Positions 44,131-52,919 of a stretch of 64,000 bases of DNA are shown here, piece by piece; positions within the stretch are counted from its first letter, which is position 1, and each line of letters starts with the position of its first letter. Where the stretch lies: contig NZ_PHKV01000008.1 in assembly GCF_002846205.1 (NCBI RefSeq), positions 62,001-126,000 on the forward strand, read 5' to 3'. Made by a program: the position numbers and the translations under genes. Source of the stretch: Xanthomonas prunicola (GTDB lineage: Bacteria; Pseudomonadota; Gammaproteobacteria; Xanthomonadales; Xanthomonadaceae). The notes beneath the pieces are model-generated. The model did not search any database. It had not been told where the DNA came from and saw nothing but the letters and a program-made list of their open reading frames with translations.

Positions 44131-45406
44131 GGGGGTCTCCCAGATGTTCGATGAAGTGGCGCATGACCGCCAGGGCGAGCTCGGCATCGGCCGGGTCGAC
44201 GTGTTCGTCCGGATGATGGCTGATGCCGCCGGCGCAGCGCACGAACAGCATCGCGGTTGGGCAGAGCGCGGCCATCGTCATCGCATCGTGACCGGCGCCG
44301 GAGACCAGCCGCCGGGGGGCGATGCCTTGCGCGGCGACGGCGTGTTCGAGCCGGGTCATCAGCGCCGCTGCGCACGGGCTGGCGGCGAGCGTCTGCAGCG
44401 GGTCGATGGCGATGGCGATGCCACGCGCCGCACCGATGCGCGCCAGTGCGTGTTCGATGGCACGCACGGCGGCGTCCCGGGTGGCGTCATCGCCGGCGCG
44501 CACATCCAGCGTGCAGTCCACGCGGCCCGGCACCACGTTGGTGGCACCGGGTGCGAGCTGCAGCTTGCCGACGGTGGCGACCAGATCGTCGCTGCCATCG
44601 CGCGCGATACGCTCGATCGCCAGCAACGCTTCGGCCGCTGCACTCAGGGCATCGCGACGCAGCGCCATCGTGGTGGTGCCCGCATGTCCGGCGCGGCCGT
44701 CGAAGCGCAGCGCAAACCGGCGTTGCGCGGCGATCGCGGTGACGATGCCCACCGGCAGGCCTTCGGCCTCGAGCACCGGGCCTTGTTCGATATGGGTCTC
44801 CAGATACGCCAGCACGCTGCCCGGCGCGCGCGCGGCGCGCTGGATCTGCGCGATGTCCAGATCCCAGTCTGCCAGTGCGCTGGCGACGTCGATGCCGGCG
44901 GCGTCGCTCACCGCCAACGTGGTCAAGTCGAGCGTGCCGGCCACCGCGCGGCTGCAGAACATGGAGGCGGGAAAGCGCGAACCCTCTTCGTCGCCGAAGG
45001 CGATGACGTCGATGGCGAATGGCATGCGTCGCGCTTGCGCCTGCAGTGCGGCCACGCATTCGATACCGAGCAGGATGCCGAGCGGGCCGTCGTAGCGGCC
45101 GGCATCGCGCACGCTGTCCAGATGGCTGCCGATCAGCAGCGTCTGCGCATCTGGTTGTGTTCCGGCGTACCGGCCGACCAAGGTGCCGAGGGGATCGATA
45201 CGCACCTGCATACCGGCCGCCTTCATCCAGGTGCCGACCTGTTCCACGGTGGCGCGGTGGGCAGGACCAAGCCAGCCGCGGAATAGCCCGGTGTCGCTAT
45301 CGCTGTAAGGTGCAATGCCCAGCGCGTCGCACCTTGCCACCGCACGCGCACCGCCAGGAGCGGTGAGGTCGGCGTTCGCTTGGCGGGAGGGAAGTGCAGC
45401 GGGCAT
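44120..45406 (-). CDS. allC: Allantoate amidohydrolase (M20 family)
   Basis: 428 aa from ATG 45406. Metal-binding motifs LIGSHLDSVRDAGRYDGPLG and AFGDEEGSRF, YLETHIEQGPVLE, GRAGHAGTTTMALRRDAL and SGAGHDAM. Removes ammonia and CO2 from allantoate to give ureidoglycine/ureidoglycolate (HpxK/AllC). First gene of the purine operon; the 542-bp region upstream contains an operator-like repeat shared with hpxDE. The open frame extends to 45727 but those residues are not family-like. Confidence 0.9.
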   Translation of the reverse strand: MPAALPSRQANADLTAPGGARAVARCDALGIAPYSDSDTGLFRGWLGPAHRATVEQVGTWMKAAGMQVRIDPLGTLVGRYAGTQPDAQTLLIGSHLDSVRDAGRYDGPLGILLGIECVAALQAQARRMPFAIDVIAFGDEEGSRFPASMFCSRAVAGTLDLTTLAVSDAAGIDVASALADWDLDIAQIQRAARAPGSVLAYLETHIEQGPVLEAEGLPVGIVTAIAAQRRFALRFDGRAGHAGTTTMALRRDALSAAAEALLAIERIARDGSDDLVATVGKLQLAPGATNVVPGRVDCTLDVRAGDDATRDAAVRAIEHALARIGAARGIAIAIDPLQTLAASPCAAALMTRLEHAVAAQGIAPRRLVSGAGHDAMTMAALCPTAMLFVRCAGGISHHPDEHVDPADAELALAVMRHFIEHLGDPLVT

Positions 45407-45948
45407 CGACAGGACCAACGGGGCTCGCGGAGCTTCAGCAATCCGGGAGCAGGCGGGAGAGGGGACGCTTCGACTATAGGGAGGCAGTCCTGTCGCCATC
45501 AAAGAGTTTTTTCGCGGGCTGGCGCTGCAAAAAATGCAACGCGTCGATGGATGGGCTGGCCATGCATCGCATGGTGATGGTCCAAGGTGGGCCGATGCCA
45601 TCCACCCGTACCCGCTTGACCACGACCGCCGGCGCTGCAGAACGATCGGCAGATCGAATTTGCGCACACACCAGCCGCCGCTGCCGACGCCATGAGGCAA
45701 GCGCGAGCAGTCTTCCTCCCCGCGCACGCGGGACTAGCGCAAGGGATCTTCCAACGACCGAACAGGGCGCCTTGCACACTGTAGATTGCAAATGACATCA
45801 CTGATTTCTTTCCCGTAGGCTCAGGGCATCGGCATCACGCGGTGCATTTCTCCCCGCAATGCGGAAGTAGCGACAAGGATGCGTGCACGCGCAGATTGGA
45901 GGGCAATCCGGTGTGCTAGCTTTTCGCGATCACCGCCGAGAGACGCCG
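45407..45948. other. 542-bp divergent promoter region of the allC operon and S9 peptidase
   Basis: No gene is supported on either strand. It contains the operator-like repeat at 45525-45541 and an AT-rich patch near 45780-45810 that may hold the peptidase promoter. Confidence 0.5.
45525..45541. promoter_or_regulatory. TGCA-A5-TGCA operator-like repeat upstream of allC
   Basis: CTGCAAAAAATGCAACG differs by one base from the 17 bp in the hpxD/hpxR promoter (59706-59722, TTGCAAAAAATGCAACG). It lies 119 bp before allC. Its symmetry and ~15-bp length fit a LysR-type site, so the HpxR-like regulator may control both transcription units. Confidence 0.6.
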
Positions 45949-48453
45949 ATGATCGCCTCGCACCGATGGACCGCGTTGTTTGTGCTCGTCAGCCTGATAC
46001 CGGTGCCTGCGTTTGCGGGGACGCCGGAGGGCGGTTACCGGCAGCCACCGGAGCCGCTGCTGAGTGTGATGCGTGCGCCGCTGAATCCATCGCCGCGGCC
46101 GGATCCTACCGGCAAGACCTTGTTGCTGGTGCAGCGCACCCAGTATCCGCCGATCGCGCGGGTGGCCGAGCCCTATCTCAAGCTCGCTGGCGTGCGCGTG
46201 GAGCCGCGCACGCATGGCCGCCACGATATGTCCAACGGCTATGGCATTCGTTCGTGCCTGGAGGGCTTCAGCCTGGTGGACATCGCCAGCGGCAAGCAGA
46301 CGGCTGTGAGCTTGCCGGCTGGCGCCTGCCCGGCATCGCCGGTGTGGTCGCCGGACGGGCGCCGCTTCGCCTTCAACAACACCGCCGCCGACCGCGTCGA
46401 GCTCTGGGTGGGCGAGGTCGCCACCGGCACCGTGCGCAAGATCGAGGGTGTGCAACTCAACCCGGTGCTGGGCGGCGAGATCCAGTGGCTGGGTGGCAGC
46501 GACACCCTGCTGCTGAAGACGGTGCCGCAGGATCTGGGCCCCGCACCGCGCAAGGCCGCGGTGCCACCGGGCCCGGAGGTCAAGGAAACCATTCAGGGCA
46601 AAGGCGAAAGCAGCACCTACGAGGCGCGCGACACGCTCTCCAGCCCGGAAGACGAGGCGTTGTTTACCTACTACGCCACCTCCCAGCTGCTCACGGTGGA
46701 TGCGGCCACCGGTCGTCAGCGCAAGCTCGGTACGCCTGCGGTCTACAGCAATGTGGAGGGCGCACCCGATGGCCGCCACGTGCTGGTGGAGCGGTTGAAG
46801 CAGCCGTATTCCTACGTCACGACCTACGCACGTTTCGCTCACGATGTGGCGGTGCTGGATCTGACCACTGGCAACGAGCGTGTGCTGGCCGATCTGCCGG
46901 TCGCGGACCGGGTGCCGGTGCAGGGCGTACCGACCGGCCCGCGCGCCTACTCCTGGCGCGCCAACCAACCAGCCACGCTGGTCTGGGCCGAGGCGCTGGA
47001 CGGTGGCGATTGGAAAACCAATGTGCCCGCGCGCGACAAGTTGATGTCGCTGGCTGCACCGTTCACCGCCAAACCGCGCGAGCTTGCGCGCGTGCAGCAG
47101 CGGTATGCAGGCCTGTCGTGGTTTGCCGAAGGCGGGCAAGCCTTGCTGGACGAGTACGACGAGAACCGCCATTGGCGGCGGACCACGCTCGTGGATGCCG
47201 AGCGCCCCGGCGCTGGCGAGCGGGTGTTGTTCGACCTGTCCACCGACGATCTGTATGCCGATCCCGGATTGCCAGAGATGCGTGTGCTCGCCAACGGCCA
47301 AGCCGTGCTGCGCGAGGCGCAAGGTGCGCTGTTCCTGAGCGGGCAAGGCGCCTCGCCCGCGGGTGACCGGCCATTCCTGGATCGCTACACGCTTGCCACC
47401 GGCAAGACCCAGCGGCTGTTCCGCAGCGACGCGACTGTAGACGAGGTGTTCTTCGGATTTGCAGGAGACGAGACGTCGCACCTGCTGACCTGGCACCAGT
47501 CGCTGACGGACCCGCCCAATGTCTATCTGCGGACGTTGGGCGAACCGTTGCCAGCGCCGGCAACGGGCGAAGCAGCCTTTGCGTCCACTGCCACGCCGGT
47601 GACGCATTTCGCGGATCCGACCCCGCTGGTGCGGCAGATCAAGAAGCGGCTGGTGAGCTACAAGCGCAAGGACGGCGTGGACTTGTCGTTCACCCTGTAC
47701 ACACCGCCAGGCTACACCGAAGGCACGCGCGTGCCGGCCATCCTGTACGCCTATCCGCTCGATTATGCCGATCCCTCCAAGGCTGGTCAGGTCAGCGGCG
47801 CCAGCGAGCGCGATTTCACCCGGCTCAATTACTACCAGCTGCTGCTGTTGGCCGGTTACGCCATCATCGACGATGCCGCTTTCCCGATCGTGGGCGATCC
47901 CAAGACCGCTTACGACACCTACCTACAGCAACTCGTGGACGACGCCACCGCTGCGGTGGACAAGGCCGTCGAGTTGGGCGTGGTCGACCGTCAGCGCATC
48001 GGCGTCACCGGCCATAGCCACGGCGCGTTGATGACGGCCAATCTATTGGCGCATACAGATCTGTTTCGCGCAGGCGCTGCCACCAGCGGCAGCTACAACA
48101 AGACCTTGACGCCATTCGGATTCCAGAACGAGCGTCGTTCGTTCTGGACGGCGCCGGACGTCTATGCGCAAGCGTCGGCGTTCTTTCACGCCGATAAAAT
48201 CAACGAACCGTTGTTGATCGTGCATGGCATGGACGATGCCAACCCGGGTACCGAAACCACCCAGGCACCGCGCCTGTTCCAGGCCATTCGTGGCAACGGT
48301 GGCACCGCACGCCTGGTGCTGCTGCCGTTCGAGCCGCACTGGTACAGCGCACGCGAATCCAACGAGGACCTGGTGGCCGAAATGCTGGAGTGGTTCGACC
48401 GTTACGTCAAAAACGCGCCGCCGCGCGCGACGGGCAGCACGCCAAAGATGTGA
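45949..48453 (+). CDS. S9 family peptidase (glutamyl-endopeptidase-like), exported
   Basis: 834 aa from ATG 45949. Signal peptide MIASHRWTALFVLVSLIPVPAFA then GTPEGGYRQPPEPLLSVMRAP. Beta-propeller N-terminal two thirds, then alpha/beta-hydrolase domain with LYAYPLDYADP, the nucleophile GHSHG (Ser about 690; His replaces the more usual Tyr), acid in HGMDDANPGTE and His in PFEPHWYSARES. Similar to plant-type glutamyl endopeptidases and relatives in Xanthomonas. Periplasmic peptidase; not evidently linked to purines. Confidence 0.85.
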   Translation: MIASHRWTALFVLVSLIPVPAFAGTPEGGYRQPPEPLLSVMRAPLNPSPRPDPTGKTLLLVQRTQYPPIARVAEPYLKLAGVRVEPRTHGRHDMSNGYGIRSCLEGFSLVDIASGKQTAVSLPAGACPASPVWSPDGRRFAFNNTAADRVELWVGEVATGTVRKIEGVQLNPVLGGEIQWLGGSDTLLLKTVPQDLGPAPRKAAVPPGPEVKETIQGKGESSTYEARDTLSSPEDEALFTYYATSQLLTVDAATGRQRKLGTPAVYSNVEGAPDGRHVLVERLKQPYSYVTTYARFAHDVAVLDLTTGNERVLADLPVADRVPVQGVPTGPRAYSWRANQPATLVWAEALDGGDWKTNVPARDKLMSLAAPFTAKPRELARVQQRYAGLSWFAEGGQALLDEYDENRHWRRTTLVDAERPGAGERVLFDLSTDDLYADPGLPEMRVLANGQAVLREAQGALFLSGQGASPAGDRPFLDRYTLATGKTQRLFRSDATVDEVFFGFAGDETSHLLTWHQSLTDPPNVYLRTLGEPLPAPATGEAAFASTATPVTHFADPTPLVRQIKKRLVSYKRKDGVDLSFTLYTPPGYTEGTRVPAILYAYPLDYADPSKAGQVSGASERDFTRLNYYQLLLLAGYAIIDDAAFPIVGDPKTAYDTYLQQLVDDATAAVDKAVELGVVDRQRIGVTGHSHGALMTANLLAHTDLFRAGAATSGSYNKTLTPFGFQNERRSFWTAPDVYAQASAFFHADKINEPLLIVHGMDDANPGTETTQAPRLFQAIRGNGGTARLVLLPFEPHWYSARESNEDLVAEMLEWFDRYVKNAPPRATGSTPKM

Positions 48454-48494
48454 GATGACGCGCACCGCACACCAAGGCGGAACTCGCCAGGCGT

Positions 48495-48637
48495 AGAGCA
48501 ACTAACAAAACTACTGCGCAGCCGCCAGGCGGGCGCGGCCGGTGCTCGGAATCGGCATGTACCACGCGTACACTGCGGTTCCTCCGCGCCGCCCACGACC
48601 ACCTGACGACTGCTCGCTACGTTTTGTTGGCTGCTCT
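48495..48637 (+). mobile_element. ~143-bp MITE-like element, copy 1
   Basis: Ends AGAGCAACTAACAAAAC and GTTTTGTTGGCTGCTCT are near-perfect terminal inverted repeats. The core (about 48526-48582) is almost identical to copy 2 in reverse (52568-52711), with two mismatches in 58 bp, and contains TGTAC-N5-GTACA. No coding capacity. It lies between the convergent S9 peptidase and GvpU-like genes, and the latter's TAA lies at the outer edge of the right terminal repeat. I associate this element with Xanthomonas genomes but cannot name it. Confidence 0.75.
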
Positions 48638-49095
48638 TAGTCTGCCGACAGCGATCCCAGGGTAAAGCCGGAAACAGCATTCACCTTGCCACGCCACAGC
48701 ACGCCACGGTTGCTGGGCAGTGGCTGGCCGCCGGGTGAGAAGCAACGCGATTCGATCAGGTGGATGAACTGTGGCGGCGTGCTGCTCTGCTGCGCATCGT
48801 CTTCGGAGTCGTAGATGCTGGCGTGGCTGGCGAACGCGCGACGGATCTCCTCTTTTTCATCGGCACCGCCGGGGTAGGCAGCAGAGAATTCCTCCGCAAA
48901 CGCCTCGAAATACCGCTTGCCGCTGACCATCTGGCCGGAAATCACGATGCCTTCGACAAACAGCGTGACGCCGAACTGCACGCCCGAGGTGTTGGCAATG
49001 CCGACCAGCTTTTGCAGATACCAATCCACGCTCTGGCCATCGAACGCCAGCTTGACGTCTTCCAGCGACGGCTGATTTTGATCTTGGTCTGTCAT
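48637..49095 (-). CDS. GvpU-like protein of unknown role
   Basis: 152 aa from ATG 49095. The N-terminal two thirds resemble gas-vesicle accessory protein GvpU: VDWYLQKLVGIANTSGVQFG, VTLFVEGIVISGQMVSGKRYF, EAFAEEFSAAY. No other gas-vesicle genes are present, so the name reflects fold only. The C-terminus QPLPSNRGVLWRGKVNAVSGF is typical of lone GvpU-like proteins. The stop codon coincides with the edge of the MITE, suggesting the element set the present 3' end. Confidence 0.65.
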   Translation of the reverse strand: MTDQDQNQPSLEDVKLAFDGQSVDWYLQKLVGIANTSGVQFGVTLFVEGIVISGQMVSGKRYFEAFAEEFSAAYPGGADEKEEIRRAFASHASIYDSEDDAQQSSTPPQFIHLIESRCFSPGGQPLPSNRGVLWRGKVNAVSGFTLGSLSAD

Positions 49096-49323
49096 GTAGC
49101 TCTCCTTGAGTGGATTCAACGACGCGTTAGAAGTAACGCAAATGTGGATGGCTCGCCATTGGCGTGCTTAAGCATGGCACACGGATCGCCGAAGATGCCG
49201 CGGTTGGGTTCGCTACGGACTCTCCGGCACGGCCGTCTTGCGACACATCGACGATTTCCTCCCAATGCGCGCGCCATGGTGCGAGTGGCAGGAGCCGCCG
49301 CAGTCGCGAAACGACCGCCGTGG

Positions 49324-50904
49324 TCACCACGCCGCCACCGCCCCATCCGAGCGCGGGTCACTCGCGCCGCTGATCACGCCATCGGCCTCGCGCACCAACG
49401 CGCCGGCATGCCCCATCACCGAGGCATAGGCGGGCAATAGTTCCACTGCATGTCCGGCATCGCGCAGTGCCTGCACCACGGCCGGGTCGAAGCGGTCTTC
49501 CAGCTTCAACGAGGTGCTGTCTTCGCCCCAGGTACGGCCGAGCAGCCAACGTGGTGCGGTGATCGCTTGTTGCAGCGGCATGCCGAAGCGAGCGTAGCGG
49601 GAGAACACGGCGGCTTGAGTTTGCGGTTGGCCTTCGCCGCCCATGGTGCCGTAGGCCATGACGCGGCCGTCGTCGAAGGTGGCCAATGCCGGGTTGAGGG
49701 TGTGGAAGGGTTTGCGCCCGGGGGCGAGCGCGTTCCAGCCGTCGGTCGCGAGACGGAAGCTGCAACCGCGGTTTTGCCAGGTGATGCCGGTGCGCGGCAG
49801 GACCAGACCGGAGCCGAATTCGAAATAGGTGGACTGGATGCAGCTGACCGCGCGGCCGTGCGCATCGATGGCGCCGAACCAGACGGTGTCGCCGGCCTGC
49901 GAAGGCTGTGGCCACGGCAAGGCAATCGTCATGTCGATGCGTGCGGCGAGCGCGTCGAGTGCGGCGCTGTCGTCGAGCAAGGCCTGCGCGTCGAGCGTCA
50001 TCCATGCAGGGTCGCCGATGTGGGCGTCGCGGATCAGAAACGCTTGCTTGGTGGCTTCGACCAGCCCGTGCAGATGCGCGTAGCTGTCTGCTTCTTCCAC
50101 CCTCAACCGATCGAACAGCGCAAGGATCAACAGCGATGCCAGCCCCTGGGTGGGCGGTGCGTGGTTGTAGAGACGCGCGCCATGGATGGCGACCGATAAC
50201 GGCACGCTGGCTTCGGCGTGATGGGCTGCGAGGTCGTCAGCGCTGAGCGGGCTGCCGAGTGCTTGCAGATCTGCTGCGATGTCGTGGGCCAGCGCGCCGC
50301 GATAGAAACTCTCTAGCCCTTCATCGGCGAGCCGCTGCAAGGTGTGCGCGAGCTGTGGTTGCTGCAGCAGCGCGCCCTCGCGCAGCGGGGTGCCGTGCGG
50401 CTCGAAAATCTCGGCATAGGCGCCTGGTTGTGGGCACAGTTCTGCGCGCTTGCTGGCGGCAATCTGCGCGCCACCCAGCGTGACCGGCGTGCCCGCGTCG
50501 GCGTGATGGATCGCATCGCTCAACACGCGTTGCAGCGGCAACGTGCCATTTGCGTGTTGCAGCGCCAGCGCCCAGCCAGAGACGGTGCCGGCCACGGTAT
50601 TGGCAGCGCCGGGGCCGCGCCACGGGATGCTGGTGTGGCCGCGATAGAAGTCCAGTGTTGCGGCGCGTGCGGCGCGGCCACAGGCATCGATGGCGTGCAC
50701 ACGGCCATCGGGTTCGTGCATGAGCCAGAAGCCATCGCCGCCGATGCCGGTCATGTGGGGGTAGACCACGGCCAGACAGGCGGCGGTGGCGACGGCCGCT
50801 TCGATGGCATTGCCACCATCGCGCAGTACATCGCGCCCGGCCTGTGCAGCGAGATGGTGTGGAGCGACCACCATGCCGCGTCGCGCGCGCAGCGTCTGCA
50901 GCAT
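49324..50904 (-). CDS. hpxW: Gamma-glutamyltransferase-family oxamate amidohydrolase (HpxW-like)
   Basis: 526 aa from ATG 50904, overlapping the amidase stop by 1 bp (TGATG). GGT fold: VLRDGGNAIEAAVATAACLAVVYPHMTGIGGDGFW as adjacent segments, the processing site GD-TVWFGAID with Thr about 340 as new N-terminal nucleophile, FEFGSGLVLPRTGI and TMGGEGQPQTQ. No signal peptide, unlike periplasmic GGTs. With the HpxY-type amidase upstream and hpxZ nearby, this is best read as HpxW, which releases ammonia from oxamate. A generic gamma-glutamyltransferase is the alternative. Confidence 0.85.
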   Translation of the reverse strand: MLQTLRARRGMVVAPHHLAAQAGRDVLRDGGNAIEAAVATAACLAVVYPHMTGIGGDGFWLMHEPDGRVHAIDACGRAARAATLDFYRGHTSIPWRGPGAANTVAGTVSGWALALQHANGTLPLQRVLSDAIHHADAGTPVTLGGAQIAASKRAELCPQPGAYAEIFEPHGTPLREGALLQQPQLAHTLQRLADEGLESFYRGALAHDIAADLQALGSPLSADDLAAHHAEASVPLSVAIHGARLYNHAPPTQGLASLLILALFDRLRVEEADSYAHLHGLVEATKQAFLIRDAHIGDPAWMTLDAQALLDDSAALDALAARIDMTIALPWPQPSQAGDTVWFGAIDAHGRAVSCIQSTYFEFGSGLVLPRTGITWQNRGCSFRLATDGWNALAPGRKPFHTLNPALATFDDGRVMAYGTMGGEGQPQTQAAVFSRYARFGMPLQQAITAPRWLLGRTWGEDSTSLKLEDRFDPAVVQALRDAGHAVELLPAYASVMGHAGALVREADGVISGASDPRSDGAVAAW

Positions 50905-52364
50905 CAGCGTGGCTCCGGCGGTGGGCTGAAGGCGAGCAGGCCATCGCGCTCGAGTTGCGCGGCGAGCGCAAACAGGCGGTCTTCGCGGCCGGGCGCTGCA
51001 ATCAGTTGCACGCCCAGCGGCAGGCGTCCGGGACGCGGCAACGGTGCGGCAAGCACCGGGCAGGCGGCCAGTCCCAACGGTTGGGTAAAAATGCCGAGAT
51101 TGGCGCGCGCCGACACCGGCAGGCCGCCGATCTGGATGGTGTCCTGGTCCAGGCGTGGTGCGACGCATGGGGTAGCCGGTGCAATGAGCACATCGACCTC
51201 GTCCCACAGCGCGTGCATGGCGTCGGCAAACCAATGCGCGAAGCGGTGCGCATCAGCCACCGCGCTGGCGGGCAGCTGCAAGCCGGCGAGCAGGCGGTCG
51301 CGGGTGGCCGGGTCGAATTGCGCGCCGTGCGTGCCGAGTGCGCTGCGGTGCCGATGTCCGCCCTCGGCAGCGGTGAGGACGAAGGCAGCTGCGCGCGCGC
51401 GCTCCGCTTCCGGCAGGTCGATCGTGGTCGTGCTGTTGCAGGCCGTGAGCAGTGCCTCCAGCCCGGCCTCGAGATCCGGATCGAGATTGCGTTGAAACCA
51501 GCCGCCCAGCCTTGCAATGCGCAGGTTGCCCGTCGTGCGCGAAAGCAGCACATGCCCGCACATCACCTCATAGACGCGGCGCAAATCGGCCACCGACGTG
51601 GCAAAGGGGCCCACCACATCCAGCGCATCGACAAACGGAAAGACGCCATCCAACGGCACTGCGCCATGCGTCGGGCGCAGGCCGTAGACACCGCACAGCG
51701 CAGCCGGCACGCGAATGGAGCCGTTGGTGTCCGAGCCGAGCGCGAACGGCACCCATCCGGCCGCTACCGCTGCCGCCGAGCCGCCCGATGAGCCACCGGC
51801 CAGGTGCTGATGGTCGTGCGGATTGACGGTTGCGCCGTAATGCGCGTTGACAGTGGCAAAGCCGTACGCGAATTCGTCCATGTTGGCGGTGCCGACCAAT
51901 ACCGCGCCTGCATCGCTGAGCCGCTGTACGACTGCCGCATCGCGGGTGGCAGGCGGGTCGTGCGCGCGCACCGCAGCACCGGCGGTGGTGACCTGCCCGG
52001 CGACATCGAACAGATCCTTGACCACGAATGGCACGCCGGCCAACGCGCCACCATCGCTGCCACCGGCAAGCGCGGCCTGCACGCGTGCGGCATCGGCTGC
52101 GGCACGCGCAGGCAGCAGGCGGGTGATGGCGCACAGGCGGTCGTTGGCCTGGTTGATGCGCGTCAGCGCTTGCGTGGCCAGCCGTGCGGCCAACGTGGGC
52201 TGGCTGCGCGTGGTGCTGACGATGGATGCGATCTGACCGCGTGCGCCGCCGCCATCACGTGCTGCTGCGGGTGGTGCCCTGAAGGCAGCCAGCAGCTGCG
52301 TGTGTCCGCGCAGCACCTCGGTATTGCGATCGACGCCGGCCTGCCACTGCGCTGGGAGTTGCAT
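50904..52364 (-). CDS. hpxY: AtzE/HpxY-family amidase with fused AtzG/HpxX-like N-terminus
   Basis: 486 aa from ATG 52364, with GAGGTG upstream. Residues 1-35 (LPAQWQAGVDRNTEVLRGH, TQLLAAF) match the small AtzG/HpxX (DUF4089) subunit, normally a separate ~65-aa protein. From about 44 on is an amidase-signature enzyme: Lys116 in VVKDLFD, GGSSGGS at 190-196 (cis-Ser) and nucleophile Ser216 in SDTNGSIRVP, with NMDEFAYGFATVNAHYG as in AtzE. Likely hydrolyses oxalurate upstream of HpxW. Translationally linked to hpxW. Confidence 0.85.
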   Translation of the reverse strand: MQLPAQWQAGVDRNTEVLRGHTQLLAAFRAPPAAARDGGGARGQIASIVSTTRSQPTLAARLATQALTRINQANDRLCAITRLLPARAAADAARVQAALAGGSDGGALAGVPFVVKDLFDVAGQVTTAGAAVRAHDPPATRDAAVVQRLSDAGAVLVGTANMDEFAYGFATVNAHYGATVNPHDHQHLAGGSSGGSAAAVAAGWVPFALGSDTNGSIRVPAALCGVYGLRPTHGAVPLDGVFPFVDALDVVGPFATSVADLRRVYEVMCGHVLLSRTTGNLRIARLGGWFQRNLDPDLEAGLEALLTACNSTTTIDLPEAERARAAAFVLTAAEGGHRHRSALGTHGAQFDPATRDRLLAGLQLPASAVADAHRFAHWFADAMHALWDEVDVLIAPATPCVAPRLDQDTIQIGGLPVSARANLGIFTQPLGLAACPVLAAPLPRPGRLPLGVQLIAAPGREDRLFALAAQLERDGLLAFSPPPEPR

Positions 52365-52919
52365 GGGTCACCTCTTGGAGAGCGGGGAGTCGGGATTCGA
52401 TAGTGGTGATTCGTGGCTGCTCGGCATACAGGTTCTGCAAAGAACTGGCGGCTGATACGTTGGGAGCTGACGCAACGCTGATGGGATGCACGCGTGACAC
52501 GTTGAAACATGCGCTTGCATTGCAAAGACAGCGCGTGCGCAGCTTCTATCATTCGATCTAAACACCAAGAGCGGCTACCAGATGTAGCGAGCAGTCGCCA
52601 GGTGGGCGTGGAAGGCACGCTCAGAACCGCAGTGTACGAGTGGTACATGCCGATTCCGAGCACCGGCCGCGCCTGCCTGGCGGTGAGCGTAGTCGTTTTT
52701 TTAGCTGCTCTTAGCAGTGGCATGAAGCGTCGTTCGGTCTCACGCTCCGATCGAGCCCCCTCCCGCCGGGGCGGGAAGGCCCGGCTTGCGCGCCACCGAC
52801 GCGCGTGCCTTGGAGCGCACGCGCTGCTAGCACGGGCTGGGGTTAGCAACGCGGGGGTTGGGAGAGGGTGCCACGGGAGGTGGAGATGTGTCAGCTGTTC
52901 GCTCCGGCGTAGGTTGCAC
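52365..52919. other. 555-bp region between hpxY and the nucleoside hydrolase: promoter plus repeats
   Basis: No gene. It contains the inverted repeat GTTCT-GCAA-AGAAC (52432-52445), the palindrome TTGCA-T-TGCAA (52515-52525, same half-sites as the hpxDE operator but 1-bp spacer), the MITE copy 2 (52568-52711) and a REP-like GC hairpin near 52759-52779. Confidence 0.5.
52568..52711 (-). mobile_element. ~144-bp MITE-like element, copy 2 (inverted relative to copy 1)
   Basis: Reverse-complement of copy 1 with conserved core; its terminal repeats (AGAGCGGCTACC... and ...TTAGCTGCTCT) are more diverged. The two copies face opposite ways and bracket GvpU-like, hpxW and hpxY (3.9 kb). It is intergenic and non-coding. 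A duplication of target sequence was not evident. Confidence 0.72.

Noticed and set aside
45474-45791. 105-aa frame in the allC upstream region
   Set aside because: No codon bias or motif; it covers the operator-like site and looks like non-coding DNA.
48637-49095. Gas vesicle production
   Set aside because: Only a lone GvpU-like domain is present, with no structural gvp genes; the fold name does not imply gas vesicles.
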